Source of the DNA: Dyadobacter koreensis
GTDB lineage: Bacteria > Bacteroidota > Bacteroidia > Cytophagales > Spirosomataceae
Reading direction: 5' to 3'
NCBI RefSeq assembly: GCF_900108855.1
Contig: NZ_FNXY01000004.1
Coordinates: 434,001-498,000 of the forward strand
DNA: 64,000 nucleotides
Shown: positions 1 through 8,866 of the stretch, in pieces
Position numbering within the stretch: position 1 is the first letter of the stretch
How the letters are laid out: each line of letters begins with the position of its first letter
Made by a program: the position numbers and the translations under genes
The notes under the pieces: model-generated
The model's input: only the letters and a program-made list of their open reading frames with translations
Database searches by the model: none
What the model was told of the DNA's origin: nothing

Positions 1-1774
1 CAGCTCCCACACGATAAGCCAGAAAACCGTCAATTTCTTTCCCGAAATAAAGCAGCTTATCCTGATATGTTTTGAAATAATCCAGTGAAGAATTGCCATA
101 ATTAGTTACGAGATCCTTTGCTCTTTGCCATCCTTCCTCCTCGACTTCCGGTTTAAAAATAAAAGGCCGGATGGATGTGTAAATCAAAAACGCGGTACTA
201 AACCCTCCAAGCAAATTAAGTGAATAAAGAAAATCCTGTCCGAAAACTGTTCGCGCATGGAGATTATTTCCAATCAGAATGAAATACAAAAGTGTATTTT
301 CAAGGGACGCGGCAAACGAAAAGTCGATACCAAAATGTGCCACATCCAGAAAATAAAAACCGACAATTCCATAAATCAATACTGCGAAAATAGCCACTAA
401 AATGGTGCGGACACCAAAAAGCTGGAACTGTCGGTTTCCCTTCCGGAAGTACTGGCTCCTGGTATACGACAAAACCACAACGACGAAGCCAGCGACACAT
501 GATTCCTCATAATCGATTCCCTTGATCAAATGGCCGATCAGAGACAAAACTGATAAGAACAATGAAAGATAATAAGCAGTGCGGTAACCTTTCAACAGAA
601 AAACCGACATAAAGATCAGAACAACCCCGGTGAGCAGCACGAAATAGTTTGAGACGACAATAAGACTCAGCGGAAGAAAATCTTCTAACAAATGAATCCG
701 GGATGTAATGGCGGGTGTCAGCACGGAGACAATGTTGACGATACCTAATATCAAAATTAAAAATGCCGGCAATGTTCGAAGTACCAGATTGTTTTTCTTA
801 AACAGAAACGTCAGCAGTCCGGCAACAAGTGGCACCCAAAACTCAAATAGTCTGTAAATCATTGTGACAGAAATAGCCGCAACACTACTCATTCCATATT
901 GAACCAGAAGTACGCTCAGGGATAATTCGATGGCACCAATTCCCCTCAAAAACGGAGACAATATCAGAAAGATCGTGGCAACCAGATAACCTAAAAAAGC
1001 TGCTTCAAAAGAGGCAGAAACATTTAGTGCAAAAAATGCGATATACAGATGAATAACTCCGGCCAGATCAATCAATATTGAAATTAATAAACAATTAATC
1101 ACGGCTTTTTTCGAGAATCGACCGTCACTGATTTGTTCCAAGACAACATCAAGATCCGGTTGATATTTTAACAAAAAAGAGAAAACTTTACCTTTTTTAA
1201 CGAAAGAATTAATGGCAAGAAACAACAGGACGACGAGAACAGAAAGACCTCCAAGGGCGTAAGCTTCGTTGCTGGAAACCGTTTGTTGAAAAAGTAACCA
1301 AACGATTGCCGGAATGGCGATAACGAAGACGGATACAATGCCGCAAACCGCATAAATTGAAGATGCAAGATGTATTTCGGTTTTGGTAACACCTTTTCTT
1401 TCCGTTTGGGTTGTAAAAAAGGCAAGTGAAGAGATCCCGCCTGCGGGCAAGAAAATACTGATAAAATTTCGTTTCAGGAAAAGTTCTGTGAGCGTTATAA
1501 AGTCAATACTCTTCCCGAGCGCCAGGAAAGAAAACCGATACATAAAACCTTGCAGGAAAATATAAGCGGCTGTGACCAATAGTCCCAGAAATATGTAGAG
1601 AGGAGATGCTTTATGGATTAAAACGTAAACTTTGCGAACTTCTGCTTCTTCATGGCGTACGAACCAAATGGCCATAATGATACACACCACTGCAATAAGT
1701 CCCCGGCCAATAATTTTCTTATTTTCAGTAAAAAACTCAATGCTTGAATAGAATAAATTCGACCTTTTCTCCAT
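1..1774 (-). CDS. mprF: MprF-like phosphatidylglycerol aminoacyltransferase/flippase, 3' end cut by window edge
   Basis: Reading the minus strand from the ATG at 1774 gives an open frame of at least 591 codons that runs off the left edge. It starts MEKRSNLFYSSIEFF and continues through many hydrophobic segments with a polar FLKRNFISIFLPAGG stretch, as in the LPG-synthase/flippase membrane domain. The last visible residues (LVTNYG, then TYQDKLLYFGKEIDGFLAYR) look like the start of the DUF2156 catalytic domain, where MprF proteins carry a similar DK-x-Y/F-F motif. MprF adds lysine or alanine from aminoacyl-tRNA to phosphatidylglycerol and flips the product, which lowers surface charge. The aminoacyl-transfer core itself lies outside the window, so substrate and activity cannot be judged. 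The upstream hydrolase gene ends in its own terminator, so this gene probably has its own promoter. Confidence 0.72.
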   Translation of the reverse strand, partial: MEKRSNLFYSSIEFFTENKKIIGRGLIAVVCIIMAIWFVRHEEAEVRKVYVLIHKASPLYIFLGLLVTAAYIFLQGFMYRFSFLALGKSIDFITLTELFLKRNFISIFLPAGGISSLAFFTTQTERKGVTKTEIHLASSIYAVCGIVSVFVIAIPAIVWLLFQQTVSSNEAYALGGLSVLVVLLFLAINSFVKKGKVFSFLLKYQPDLDVVLEQISDGRFSKKAVINCLLISILIDLAGVIHLYIAFFALNVSASFEAAFLGYLVATIFLILSPFLRGIGAIELSLSVLLVQYGMSSVAAISVTMIYRLFEFWVPLVAGLLTFLFKKNNLVLRTLPAFLILILGIVNIVSVLTPAITSRIHLLEDFLPLSLIVVSNYFVLLTGVVLIFMSVFLLKGYRTAYYLSLFLSVLSLIGHLIKGIDYEESCVAGFVVVVLSYTRSQYFRKGNRQFQLFGVRTILVAIFAVLIYGIVGFYFLDVAHFGIDFSFAASLENTLLYFILIGNNLHARTVFGQDFLYSLNLLGGFSTAFLIYTSIRPFIFKPEVEEEGWQRAKDLVTNYGNSSLDYFKTYQDKLLYFGKEIDGFLAYRVGA

Positions 1775-1842
1775 AGAATTTCATGAAAATAATGGGAGCG
1801 AAAGGAGAAAGTTACTAATTATAGGTCAAATATCAGAAACAA

Positions 1843-1868
1843 AAAGACAACTGGGATCAGTTGTCTTT
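1843..1868 (-). terminator. Rho-independent terminator of the hydrolase gene
   Basis: There is a perfect 11-bp stem (1843-1853 with 1858-1868) and a 4-base loop. On the minus strand it is followed by TTTTTGTTT. It overlaps the stop codon of the hydrolase gene and separates it from the mprF-like gene. Confidence 0.8.
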
Positions 1869-2765
1869 ATCAAGGTCAATAGCGGAAATTTTTTCTTTGA
1901 AAAGTTGACTCCTCAACAACATTTCTTTGATCATATCCAGGTGCGTGTAGGTTATCATGTGGCCAGCATTGTAGAGAAAAATGTACTGAGCTTTTTTACT
2001 TTTAATGTGTTTCTTGGCGAAGTCAATATTTGTCGGATCAGCGATCCAATCGTTTCCTCCCTGGATTACCGTAGTTGGAACGTTTAAAGTTTGCCAAACT
2101 GGCAACAATTTTTTCAGTTCGTCAGAATGACTATACTTTTCTGCTGTCGCTGTATTGAAAGCTCCCGGAAGAAAAAGCTGTATCAGAGCATTTCTTCCCC
2201 ACTTTGAGAACCAATAGAACTTTTCCTTGTCCGGATCAATTACCGGAGAAACCATGATTAATTCCTTTACTTTTTCAGGAACAAGAGAGACCATTTTTGC
2301 AGCAATAGGAGCTCCGTAGGAACGCCCCAGTACGATTACCTTTTGATCCGAATGATTTAAATCAAAAACAGGAAGCAAAGCTTTTGCCTGTGTCGCTATC
2401 GAAGTTACATACTTGCGTTTCTTCTTCAGTTTTAAAGATGATTTGCCATAACCGACGCGATCCACCGAAACGATGTGAAAATGTTTTTGAAGGTCTTGGT
2501 CGTCCATTAAATTCATATAACCCCATAAAGAACCCGGAGCGCCATGAATCAACAATAGCATAGGTAATGTATCCGCGCCGACACTGGCCACACAAAGTGA
2601 CAAAGTATCGTTTTTGATAATCTGAATTTCTGGTTTGATATCCTTTGAGGCATAATGCTCTCTTACCTGTTTTTCTGAAATCAGGTAACGGGAAAAGCAA
2701 GAAGTTAGGAGAACCGACAGAATTAGAATAATAAAGCTGGATCGGAAAAATTTAACAAGAATCAT
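1857..2765 (-). CDS. Alpha/beta hydrolase, predicted lipoprotein
   Basis: A 302-residue protein with an N-terminal hydrophobic segment ending in a lipobox (LLTSC, Cys23), so it is probably exported and lipid-anchored. The alpha/beta hydrolase fold is shown by the oxyanion HGAPG (residues 74-78), the nucleophile elbow GRSYG (Ser149), an acid in the GGNDWIADP region (Asp239 or Asp243) and His269 in NAGHM. The substrate is unknown. It lies immediately upstream of an mprF-like gene in the same direction, but a strong terminator divides them. In some proteobacteria periplasmic hydrolases of this fold next to aminoacyl-PG synthases remove the amino acid again; applying that here is inference from position only. 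Confidence 0.8.
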   Translation of the reverse strand: MILVKFFRSSFIILILSVLLTSCFSRYLISEKQVREHYASKDIKPEIQIIKNDTLSLCVASVGADTLPMLLLIHGAPGSLWGYMNLMDDQDLQKHFHIVSVDRVGYGKSSLKLKKKRKYVTSIATQAKALLPVFDLNHSDQKVIVLGRSYGAPIAAKMVSLVPEKVKELIMVSPVIDPDKEKFYWFSKWGRNALIQLFLPGAFNTATAEKYSHSDELKKLLPVWQTLNVPTTVIQGGNDWIADPTNIDFAKKHIKSKKAQYIFLYNAGHMITYTHLDMIKEMLLRSQLFKEKISAIDLDKDN

Positions 2766-2970
2766 AAGCTTCCGTAATGTTCCAAAGAATTTATAACTTC
2801 ACGCATCAGTTAGGTATGCGATAGAAATTAGATAAAAAACATGTTTACAACAAAAAATTCAAAAGAATTAATTAAAATATAATTTTTCCGCAACATTTTT
2901 TGTTCCAATGATATCGTACAAAAACAATGCCGTCCTTTCCGAAAAAGAATCAAAAAACAAATAAGGAGTA

Positions 2971-3804
2971 ATGACAGACCACCAGCAAGAACTATTCTTT
3001 CAACGATTAGCTGAGCAAAATGTAAATTTTCAATACAAATTACCATCAAGACAGGACGCAGGACTTTTCATTCAGCGGCTGATCAATTTCCTATTTCCGA
3101 TCAGTCAGGATTGTCAGCAAAATGAACGCACGAAAGACATGCAAGGTGCTTTTCTTGAATTGCGCAAGAGACTTGATTGTATGCTCACTCCGATTATGCC
3201 TCAGTTAGAGCGTAATAAGGAGGAGCTAATGGATACCGTTTTTGCAGGAATTCCTGAAATTTATGAAATGCTTTTGAAGGACGCCAAGTCTATCACGGAG
3301 AATGACCCTGCTTCCGTAAGCATGGAAGAAGTAATCGCGTTATATCCTGGATTTTCTGCAATTGCGACCTATCGCGTGGCGCATAGTTTCGCTAAATGTG
3401 GCATTCCGCTACTTCCGAGAATGTTGACAGAATATGCCCATAGCCAGACTGGTATCGATATTCACCCGAATGCTGTGATCGGTCACTCATTTTTTATTGA
3501 CCATGGAACTGGTATCGTTATCGGAGAAACGACCCATATTGGAAATAATGTAAAATTATATCAGGGGGTTACGTTGGGCGCGACACATGTTTCTAAGTCA
3601 CTTGCGTCAAAGAAACGTCATCCGACTATTGAAGATAATGTAGTGGTTTATGCCAATGCAACAATTTTAGGAGGAGATACCGTGATCGGCCACGATTCCG
3701 TCATCGGTGGAAATGCCTGGCTGGTTCGCAGCGTACCCCCGCATTCAATGGTTTATCACCAGAGCAAACTGGAAGTACGACCGCAAACAACATCCGCTAC
3801 ATAA
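2971..3804 (+). CDS. cysE: Serine O-acetyltransferase
   Basis: A 277-residue protein that transfers acetyl from acetyl-CoA to serine, the first step of cysteine synthesis. The N-terminal helical part (about 1-150) contains YPGFSAIATYRVAHSF, and the C-terminal left-handed beta helix (about 150-270) carries hexapeptide repeats and the catalytic GIDIHPNAVIG and IDHGTGIVIGE motifs. The ATG at 2971 has AAGGAG about 6 bases upstream, which is unusually SD-like for this phylum. It resembles the longer EpsC-type SATs common in Bacteroidota. Its last 8 bases overlap the 3' end of the convergent TetR gene. Confidence 0.93.
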   Translation: MTDHQQELFFQRLAEQNVNFQYKLPSRQDAGLFIQRLINFLFPISQDCQQNERTKDMQGAFLELRKRLDCMLTPIMPQLERNKEELMDTVFAGIPEIYEMLLKDAKSITENDPASVSMEEVIALYPGFSAIATYRVAHSFAKCGIPLLPRMLTEYAHSQTGIDIHPNAVIGHSFFIDHGTGIVIGETTHIGNNVKLYQGVTLGATHVSKSLASKKRHPTIEDNVVVYANATILGGDTVIGHDSVIGGNAWLVRSVPPHSMVYHQSKLEVRPQTTSAT

Positions 3805-4390
3805 TGCTTTTTATAAATCTCCTGACACCCTCCATATATATCGGTTCCGCCTGTGCGAATGCGTAAGATGGTTGGGTGGTCATGGTAATGGAAACAAATC
3901 CATATGTCAGACACCACCACTCATAATAAGTTTTCGTAACCGCTTCACCGGATTTAGGACGCAACACGGCAATCATTTCCCAAACCGGATTATCACGGAT
4001 ACTCATCGCTTGGGAATAAACGCGCTTTGAGTCACAATAAGCCCCTTCCAGGTTGAACATTACCTGATATATTTCCGGATTTTGTACCGCAAATGCCCAG
4101 ATAGAGCGAGCTACCTCGGTAAGCTGCTTCTCAGGATTTCTGAAATGACTCTTGATCTTTATGAATTCCGACTGAAGAAAATCGAAGCCTTCCACTCTGA
4201 TTGCTTCGAGTAATTTGTCCTTACTTTCAAAATATTCATACAAAATTGGTGGGCTATATTCAATAACCTCAGCGATTTTACGAATCGAAACGGCGGTCCA
4301 CCCATCCTCGCGGGCTATTTCCTTGGCTGTCTTGACGATATCGGAACGAACCTGAGTTCTCAGTCGTTCTCTTCGCTCTACTATTCCCAT
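3797..4390 (-). CDS. TetR/AcrR family regulator with a WHG-type C-terminal domain
   Basis: A 197-residue DNA-binding repressor. The N-terminal helix-turn-helix (about residues 12-60) has the family pattern TAVSIRKIAEVIEYSPPILYEYFESK. The C-terminal part (about 80-190) fits the TetR_C_33/WHG type of ligand-binding domain. The promoter overlaps an ATACA-N2-TGTAT inverted repeat, which suggests autorepression. No efflux or metabolic target is next to it on the same strand; its neighbours are cysE (convergent) and ppk1 (downstream). The inducer cannot be inferred. Confidence 0.88.
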   Translation of the reverse strand: MGIVERRERLRTQVRSDIVKTAKEIAREDGWTAVSIRKIAEVIEYSPPILYEYFESKDKLLEAIRVEGFDFLQSEFIKIKSHFRNPEKQLTEVARSIWAFAVQNPEIYQVMFNLEGAYCDSKRVYSQAMSIRDNPVWEMIAVLRPKSGEAVTKTYYEWWCLTYGFVSITMTTQPSYAFAQAEPIYMEGVRRFIKSIM

Positions 4391-4416
4391 ATTTCGTATT
4401 CCTGTTTATTAATTGA

Positions 4417-4431
4417 GATACAGTTGTATAC
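4417..4431. promoter_or_regulatory. Candidate TetR operator
   Basis: ATACA-GT-TGTAT (4418-4429) is an inverted repeat lying just downstream of the -7 box of the tetR promoter, about where transcription would begin. The position fits autorepression; binding is inferred. Confidence 0.45.
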
Positions 4432-4434
4432 TTT

Positions 4435-4465
4435 CAAATATAGTCATAACCTTCTTACATCTCAA
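4435..4465 (-). promoter_or_regulatory. Bacteroidota-type promoter of the TetR gene
   Basis: On the minus strand the -7 box TATATTTG (4435-4442) matches TAnnTTTG exactly, and a -33 TTG (4463-4465) lies 20 bases upstream. The gene starts about 45 bases downstream at 4390. Confidence 0.7.
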
Positions 4466-4603
4466 GAAGATTTAAGCCCGGCAAGAAGTCAAACATTGAT
4501 AAATCAGGAGGGAATATTAAAAAAGTATAGCCTCAGTAATTCAAAAACGCCAAGTTGAATATACGTTTTCGATCTAAAATTTTTTCTAAAAATTAAAAAA
4601 AAC

Positions 4604-6703
4604 TTATTCGACCTTCCGAACCGATCCGTTTCTTTCAAGTCGCTCGGCCAGACGATAGTTGGCTTCCTGAGCACGGACCTTCGGAGTCGCCGGATCATAT
4701 GGAATTTTCAAATTATTTTGATACAGATCCAGGCGGACTGCCTTTTGATTGTCATTCACATAATTTTTCAAAACCTGCCTCATCTGACCTTTCAGCACTT
4801 CATCAAGGATCGGGAAACATACGTCAATTCTGCGGTGAAGATTACGGTAAGTCCAGTCGCATGAAGACAGATAAATCTCATCATTTCCGCGGTTTCCGAA
4901 ATGAAAAATCCGTGTATTTTCCATATACCTGTCCACGTGACGGCTCACCGTAATGTTGTCACTAATTGAGGGCAGCCCTGGTATCACGCCGCAACTCTCG
5001 CTAATAATCACATGAACCGAAACGCCGGCTTTACTCGCCTGATACAGTTTATCAATTAAAGTATGGTCCTGAATTTGGTTTAACTTAATCGTGATAAACG
5101 CTTTAAGGCCAGCATTAGAATTCCTGATTTCCCGATCAATCAGTTCAACCAGTTTTTTCTGAATCGTGAACTGCGTAACCTGTAAAAAGTTAAAAGGAAG
5201 ATATTTATATTTTTTCGGTTCATCCTGCGTGTATAAATAGCCAAATAGTAATTCAAGTTCATTGGTTAGTTCGCGGTGACTTGTCAGCAATGCGTGATCC
5301 ACAAATTCTCTGCTCGTTAATCTGTAAAATCCGCCTGTTCCCAAGTAAGCATACCGCTCCCAGCCTTTCTGGACTCGACGTTTTATAAGTGCCATTTTCG
5401 CATGAACTTTCAGCCCTGGCACACTGAAAATAATTTTGACACCGGCATCACGCATCTTCCGCGACCATTGCATATTTTCCTGAATATCCAGTTTCGCATT
5501 CAGTTCAACATAAGTCACAACACGCTTTCCGTTTCTTGATGCACTGATCAATGAATTTAGAATAAATGAGTTAGAACTGATTTTATAAAGCGAAACATGA
5601 ATCTCTTTAACATAAGGATCAATGGCTGCCTCATTAAAAAGCCGAACTATCGGGTCATACGAATGATAGGGTAAATGTAAAAGCTGATCGGCGCGCTGAA
5701 TGGATTCAAAAACGGACTCTCGCTCTTCAAAATCAATATTCAGAATTGGCCTCTGGTAAGGATAATCAAGCTTTCTTGAAAAGGAAGGAAAATTCAGAAA
5801 GTCCTGCATAAAAATGTACTGTCCCCGCTCATGGAATTCGTTCATGAGCATTCCTGCCCTGTGAGACAAGTATTCTTTAATATAAAGCGGCATACCCGAT
5901 TCATAAAAAAACTGCATGGGCTGTACGAAATTTCGCTTTTCCAATTGTTTTAGTATCCTTTGGGCCGTTACCATCGGATACTCATCTTCAATCGTCAGCT
6001 CTGTATCTTTTTCAGCCCGTATTGCGTACGAGTCGATGACTTCATAACCTGGAAATAAAACCGGAAGATTTTCGCGAATGATATCTTCTACAAAGGCTAC
6101 CTGCTTTTTTCCTTCCAGTTCCGGTAATTCCATAAACCGGCCAAATGGCTCTGTTGGGATATTAACGATTGCATACCAGTCGTCATCGGGTTCCTCTTTT
6201 CTTACTAGCTGAATGACCAGATAAAGTTCTTTTGATTCGAAAAAAGTCACTTTGGAATTTCTTCTTCCATCCAAAAAAACCGGCTGCAGATATCTGAAAA
6301 GCTTGTCGATGAAAAACTTTTTAAGAAACGGCAAGTGTTCCGGCGCAAACGACTCTTTGTAGTACAAATGCACTCCCTGATCATTTAAGGCAGGCAGGAT
6401 TCTACTGACCAGGATCTCGTTAAATTCTCTTAATTGATTATCGACAGTTTCATAAACGTGTTCTAATAATGATTCAGGATAAACATTTAATTTTGAACGA
6501 ATATCCTTACTCACCTCTCCCATTGCCAGAAGGTTCGGAATACGTACCCGAAAAAACTCCTCGATCTGATACGAATACTGCCCCATAAATTTCAGTCTCT
6601 CGCGAACCGGAACACTGTCGTCGTTCGCTTCAATCAGAAGTCTGAAATTATTGGATAGCCAGCTTAAATTAGTATCAAAATAGGGGTAGGAAACGTCAAT
6701 CAT
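4604..6703 (-). CDS. ppk1: Polyphosphate kinase 1, divergent form
   Basis: A 699-residue enzyme of the PPK1 family, which builds polyphosphate reversibly from ATP. The N-terminal domain has FDTNLSWLSNNFRLL and an ERLKFMGQYS-x-IEEFFRVRIP stretch. The catalytic domains carry the phosphorylated-histidine motif GLKVHAKMALI (His434) and the second conserved block RIFHFGNRGNDEIYLSS followed by RNLHRRIDVCFP. The usual GTGNYN block after the first histidine reads GTGGFYRLTSREFVDH, so this is an off-consensus family member. It stands alone: a hairpin separates it from pyrE upstream, and the TetR gene downstream is 213 bases away. Confidence 0.88.
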   Translation of the reverse strand: MIDVSYPYFDTNLSWLSNNFRLLIEANDDSVPVRERLKFMGQYSYQIEEFFRVRIPNLLAMGEVSKDIRSKLNVYPESLLEHVYETVDNQLREFNEILVSRILPALNDQGVHLYYKESFAPEHLPFLKKFFIDKLFRYLQPVFLDGRRNSKVTFFESKELYLVIQLVRKEEPDDDWYAIVNIPTEPFGRFMELPELEGKKQVAFVEDIIRENLPVLFPGYEVIDSYAIRAEKDTELTIEDEYPMVTAQRILKQLEKRNFVQPMQFFYESGMPLYIKEYLSHRAGMLMNEFHERGQYIFMQDFLNFPSFSRKLDYPYQRPILNIDFEERESVFESIQRADQLLHLPYHSYDPIVRLFNEAAIDPYVKEIHVSLYKISSNSFILNSLISASRNGKRVVTYVELNAKLDIQENMQWSRKMRDAGVKIIFSVPGLKVHAKMALIKRRVQKGWERYAYLGTGGFYRLTSREFVDHALLTSHRELTNELELLFGYLYTQDEPKKYKYLPFNFLQVTQFTIQKKLVELIDREIRNSNAGLKAFITIKLNQIQDHTLIDKLYQASKAGVSVHVIISESCGVIPGLPSISDNITVSRHVDRYMENTRIFHFGNRGNDEIYLSSCDWTYRNLHRRIDVCFPILDEVLKGQMRQVLKNYVNDNQKAVRLDLYQNNLKIPYDPATPKVRAQEANYRLAERLERNGSVRKVE

Positions 6704-6758
6704 GCAAAAATTCGAATTTTTTCTACAATATAATAAATGATTAAATGATACAAAGAGA

Positions 6759-6798
6759 GAATGACAGAATGTTGGAATTTTCCATCATTCTGTCATTC
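6759..6798 (-). terminator. 40-base near-perfect hairpin after pyrE
   Basis: A 13-bp perfect outer stem (6759-6771 with 6786-6798) continues inward through TGGAA/TTCCA with one T-T mismatch. It lies 23 bases past the pyrE stop on the minus strand, with only a short TCTCTCTTTG tract after it. It probably terminates or protects pyrE mRNA upstream of ppk1. Confidence 0.6.
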
Positions 6799-6820
6799 AG
6801 TCTGCATTCATATAAACTTT

Positions 6821-7462
6821 TTATTTCCCCCATTCATCGGGTTGAACGCGCCATTCGCTCAGATTTTCAACCTGTTCGGAAGTAACATATTCGTGCTCAA
6901 CGGCAGTGCTTATCAGCGCATCGTAGTTGCTCAGTACACTTAGTTTAACATCTTTCTCTTTAAAATTATCTTCCGCAACTTTGAAACCATACGTGAATAT
7001 TGCCACCATTCCAGCCACCTCTATTCCTGCATTTCTAAGCGCATCAACAACCTTTAACGAGCTTCCGCCGGTAGAAATCAGGTCCTCCACGATAATCACC
7101 GACTGGCCTTTTTCCAATCGTCCTTCGATCTGATTTCCCATTCCGTGTTTTTTCGGCTCCGGGCGCACATATGCAAAAGGAAGTTCAAGCACGTCCGCCA
7201 CCAAAGCTCCCTGTGCGATTCCGCCAGTTGCAACTCCTACCACGGCGTCAACATCCGGATATTCAGATTTTATCAAATCGGCAAGTGCTTTTTTAATAAA
7301 TGTCCGGGTATCCGGAAAAGATAACGCCACGCGGTTATCGCAATATATAGGTGAAAACCAGCCCGAACTCCATTGAAACGGTTTTTCAGGGCTTAGTTTT
7401 ATCGCTTTCGCTTCTAAAAGTAATTCGGCAACTCTGCTCGATATGGGTGTTTCCTCTGCCAT
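6821..7462 (-). CDS. pyrE: Orotate phosphoribosyltransferase
   Basis: A 213-residue enzyme that joins orotate to PRPP to give OMP in pyrimidine synthesis. The PRPP-binding loop VIIVEDLISTGGSS spans residues 122-135, and the flexible-loop basic residues KKH are at 104-106. Its length is normal for the family. The ATG at 7462 is one base from the stop of the upstream CorC-like gene, so the two are almost certainly cotranscribed. Confidence 0.96.
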   Translation of the reverse strand: MAEETPISSRVAELLLEAKAIKLSPEKPFQWSSGWFSPIYCDNRVALSFPDTRTFIKKALADLIKSEYPDVDAVVGVATGGIAQGALVADVLELPFAYVRPEPKKHGMGNQIEGRLEKGQSVIIVEDLISTGGSSLKVVDALRNAGIEVAGMVAIFTYGFKVAEDNFKEKDVKLSVLSNYDALISTAVEHEYVTSEQVENLSEWRVQPDEWGK

Positions 7463-7463
7463 A

Positions 7464-8810
7464 TTATTCGTTGGTATCGTCTTTCTTATTATTAGTAATC
7501 AGTAATTTATCAATTCTGCTTTTATCCATATCGATCACTTCAAAATCGAAATGTTTCCATTTAAATTTCTCACCGGTCTTGGGGATATTTTCAAGTACAT
7601 GCAGGACGAATCCGCCTAAGGTATTAAATCCTATGAATTCTTTCCGTTCGGACTCCTGCATATTCAAATCAAAATACTGGATAAAATCATCGAAAGGAAG
7701 TTGTGCATCAATCAGGAAGGTTCCGTCATCTCTTTTTATGATCTCTGACTCTTCCTCATCCTCTTCCGAAATATTTCCAACCAGGGCATCCATGATATCA
7801 TGCATCGTCACAACGCCAAGAAGTCCGCCATATTCATCAACTATAATTCCAAAATAAACCTTTTGCTCCTTGAATTTTTCAAGTGCCTGATAGGCGCGGT
7901 TGCTTTCGGGAAGATATACAGGCTCACGTAAAATGTCAGTCAAATCAGCAAGTTTTACTTCAAGATCAGTAGCTAAAAGATCTTTTATATAAATTAATCC
8001 TACAACATCGTCGACTGTATCGCGGCAAACCGGATAGATCGAATGTCTTGATTCCAGCACTTTCGCCTTGTTTTCTTCAACTGTATCTTCAACGTCCAGC
8101 CAGACAATCTCCTGACGGTTTGTCATCAGCGAAGTGATTTTCCGGTCGCCCAGCTGAAAAACATTATGTACAATTTCCTGTTCAATCTCTTCAAAAACAC
8201 CGCCCGTTGTACCTTCCTGAATCAGGCTTTTTATTTCTTCTTCCGTAACAGAATTTTCACTTTGCTTGATATTCAGCAATCTGATTATTAAATCGCTGGA
8301 AAAACTGAGCAAGGAAATGAATGGTGCTGTAGCCACCGAAATCAAATTCATCGGCCGCGCCATAAATTTTGAAATCGCTTCCGGATTGGCCATTCCGATA
8401 CGTTTTGGCACTAATTCGCCGAGCACGAGAGACAGATACGTAATCGCAACCAGCACCGTCCCCACCGCCAACGTATGTGCATAAGGCATTAAAAGTGGAA
8501 TACCTGCAATTATTTGTTCAAAGTCAGCGGTGATATTGTCTCCACTGTACATCCCCGTGAGCAGACCTATTAAAGTTATACCGATCTGAACAGTGGAAAG
8601 AAATCTATTAGGAGAATTTGCAAGATTTAGAGCTGCCTTTGCACTGGAATCGCCGTTACGCGCCGCCGCTTCGAGCCGGGATTTTCTTGATGATACCAGT
8701 GCGATCTCAGACATGGAGAAGATTCCATTGAGAAGCACTAAAAGTAATATGATAAGGAGTTCCAAGAAATTATTATTTATTATTGATGCAAATTTATCAA
8801 TAATAATCAC
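7464..8810 (-). CDS. HlyC/CorC (CNNM-type) transporter
   Basis: A 448-residue membrane protein. The DUF21/CNNM membrane domain occupies about residues 10-200 and begins with LLVLLNGIFSMSEIALVSS; a tandem CBS pair follows (about 210-335, including IYPVCRDTVDDVVGLIYIKD and VDEYGGLLGVVTMHDI); and a CorC/HlyC transporter-associated domain ends it (about 350-435). Family members are implicated in magnesium or cobalt export, with the CBS pair binding nucleotide. It is the first gene of a probable operon with pyrE. The substrate is not visible from sequence. Confidence 0.9.
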   Translation of the reverse strand: MIIIDKFASIINNNFLELLIILLLVLLNGIFSMSEIALVSSRKSRLEAAARNGDSSAKAALNLANSPNRFLSTVQIGITLIGLLTGMYSGDNITADFEQIIAGIPLLMPYAHTLAVGTVLVAITYLSLVLGELVPKRIGMANPEAISKFMARPMNLISVATAPFISLLSFSSDLIIRLLNIKQSENSVTEEEIKSLIQEGTTGGVFEEIEQEIVHNVFQLGDRKITSLMTNRQEIVWLDVEDTVEENKAKVLESRHSIYPVCRDTVDDVVGLIYIKDLLATDLEVKLADLTDILREPVYLPESNRAYQALEKFKEQKVYFGIIVDEYGGLLGVVTMHDIMDALVGNISEEDEEESEIIKRDDGTFLIDAQLPFDDFIQYFDLNMQESERKEFIGFNTLGGFVLHVLENIPKTGEKFKWKHFDFEVIDMDKSRIDKLLITNNKKDDTNE

Positions 8811-8832
8811 TGTCTAAACTAAACTCTTTACT

Positions 8833-8840
8833 TAATTTTG
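8833..8840 (+). promoter_or_regulatory. -7 box upstream of the Nudix gene
   Basis: TAATTTTG is an exact TAnnTTTG match 26 bases before the ATG at 8867. No clear -33 TTG is present at the expected distance. Confidence 0.5.
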
Positions 8841-8866
8841 CTCATCGACATCCGTACCAACAACAA

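Noticed and set aside
8788-8795. TAAATTTG on the minus strand inside the start of the CorC-like gene
   Set aside because: It matches a -7 box, but it lies downstream of the start codon chosen and no in-frame start follows before the first membrane helix.
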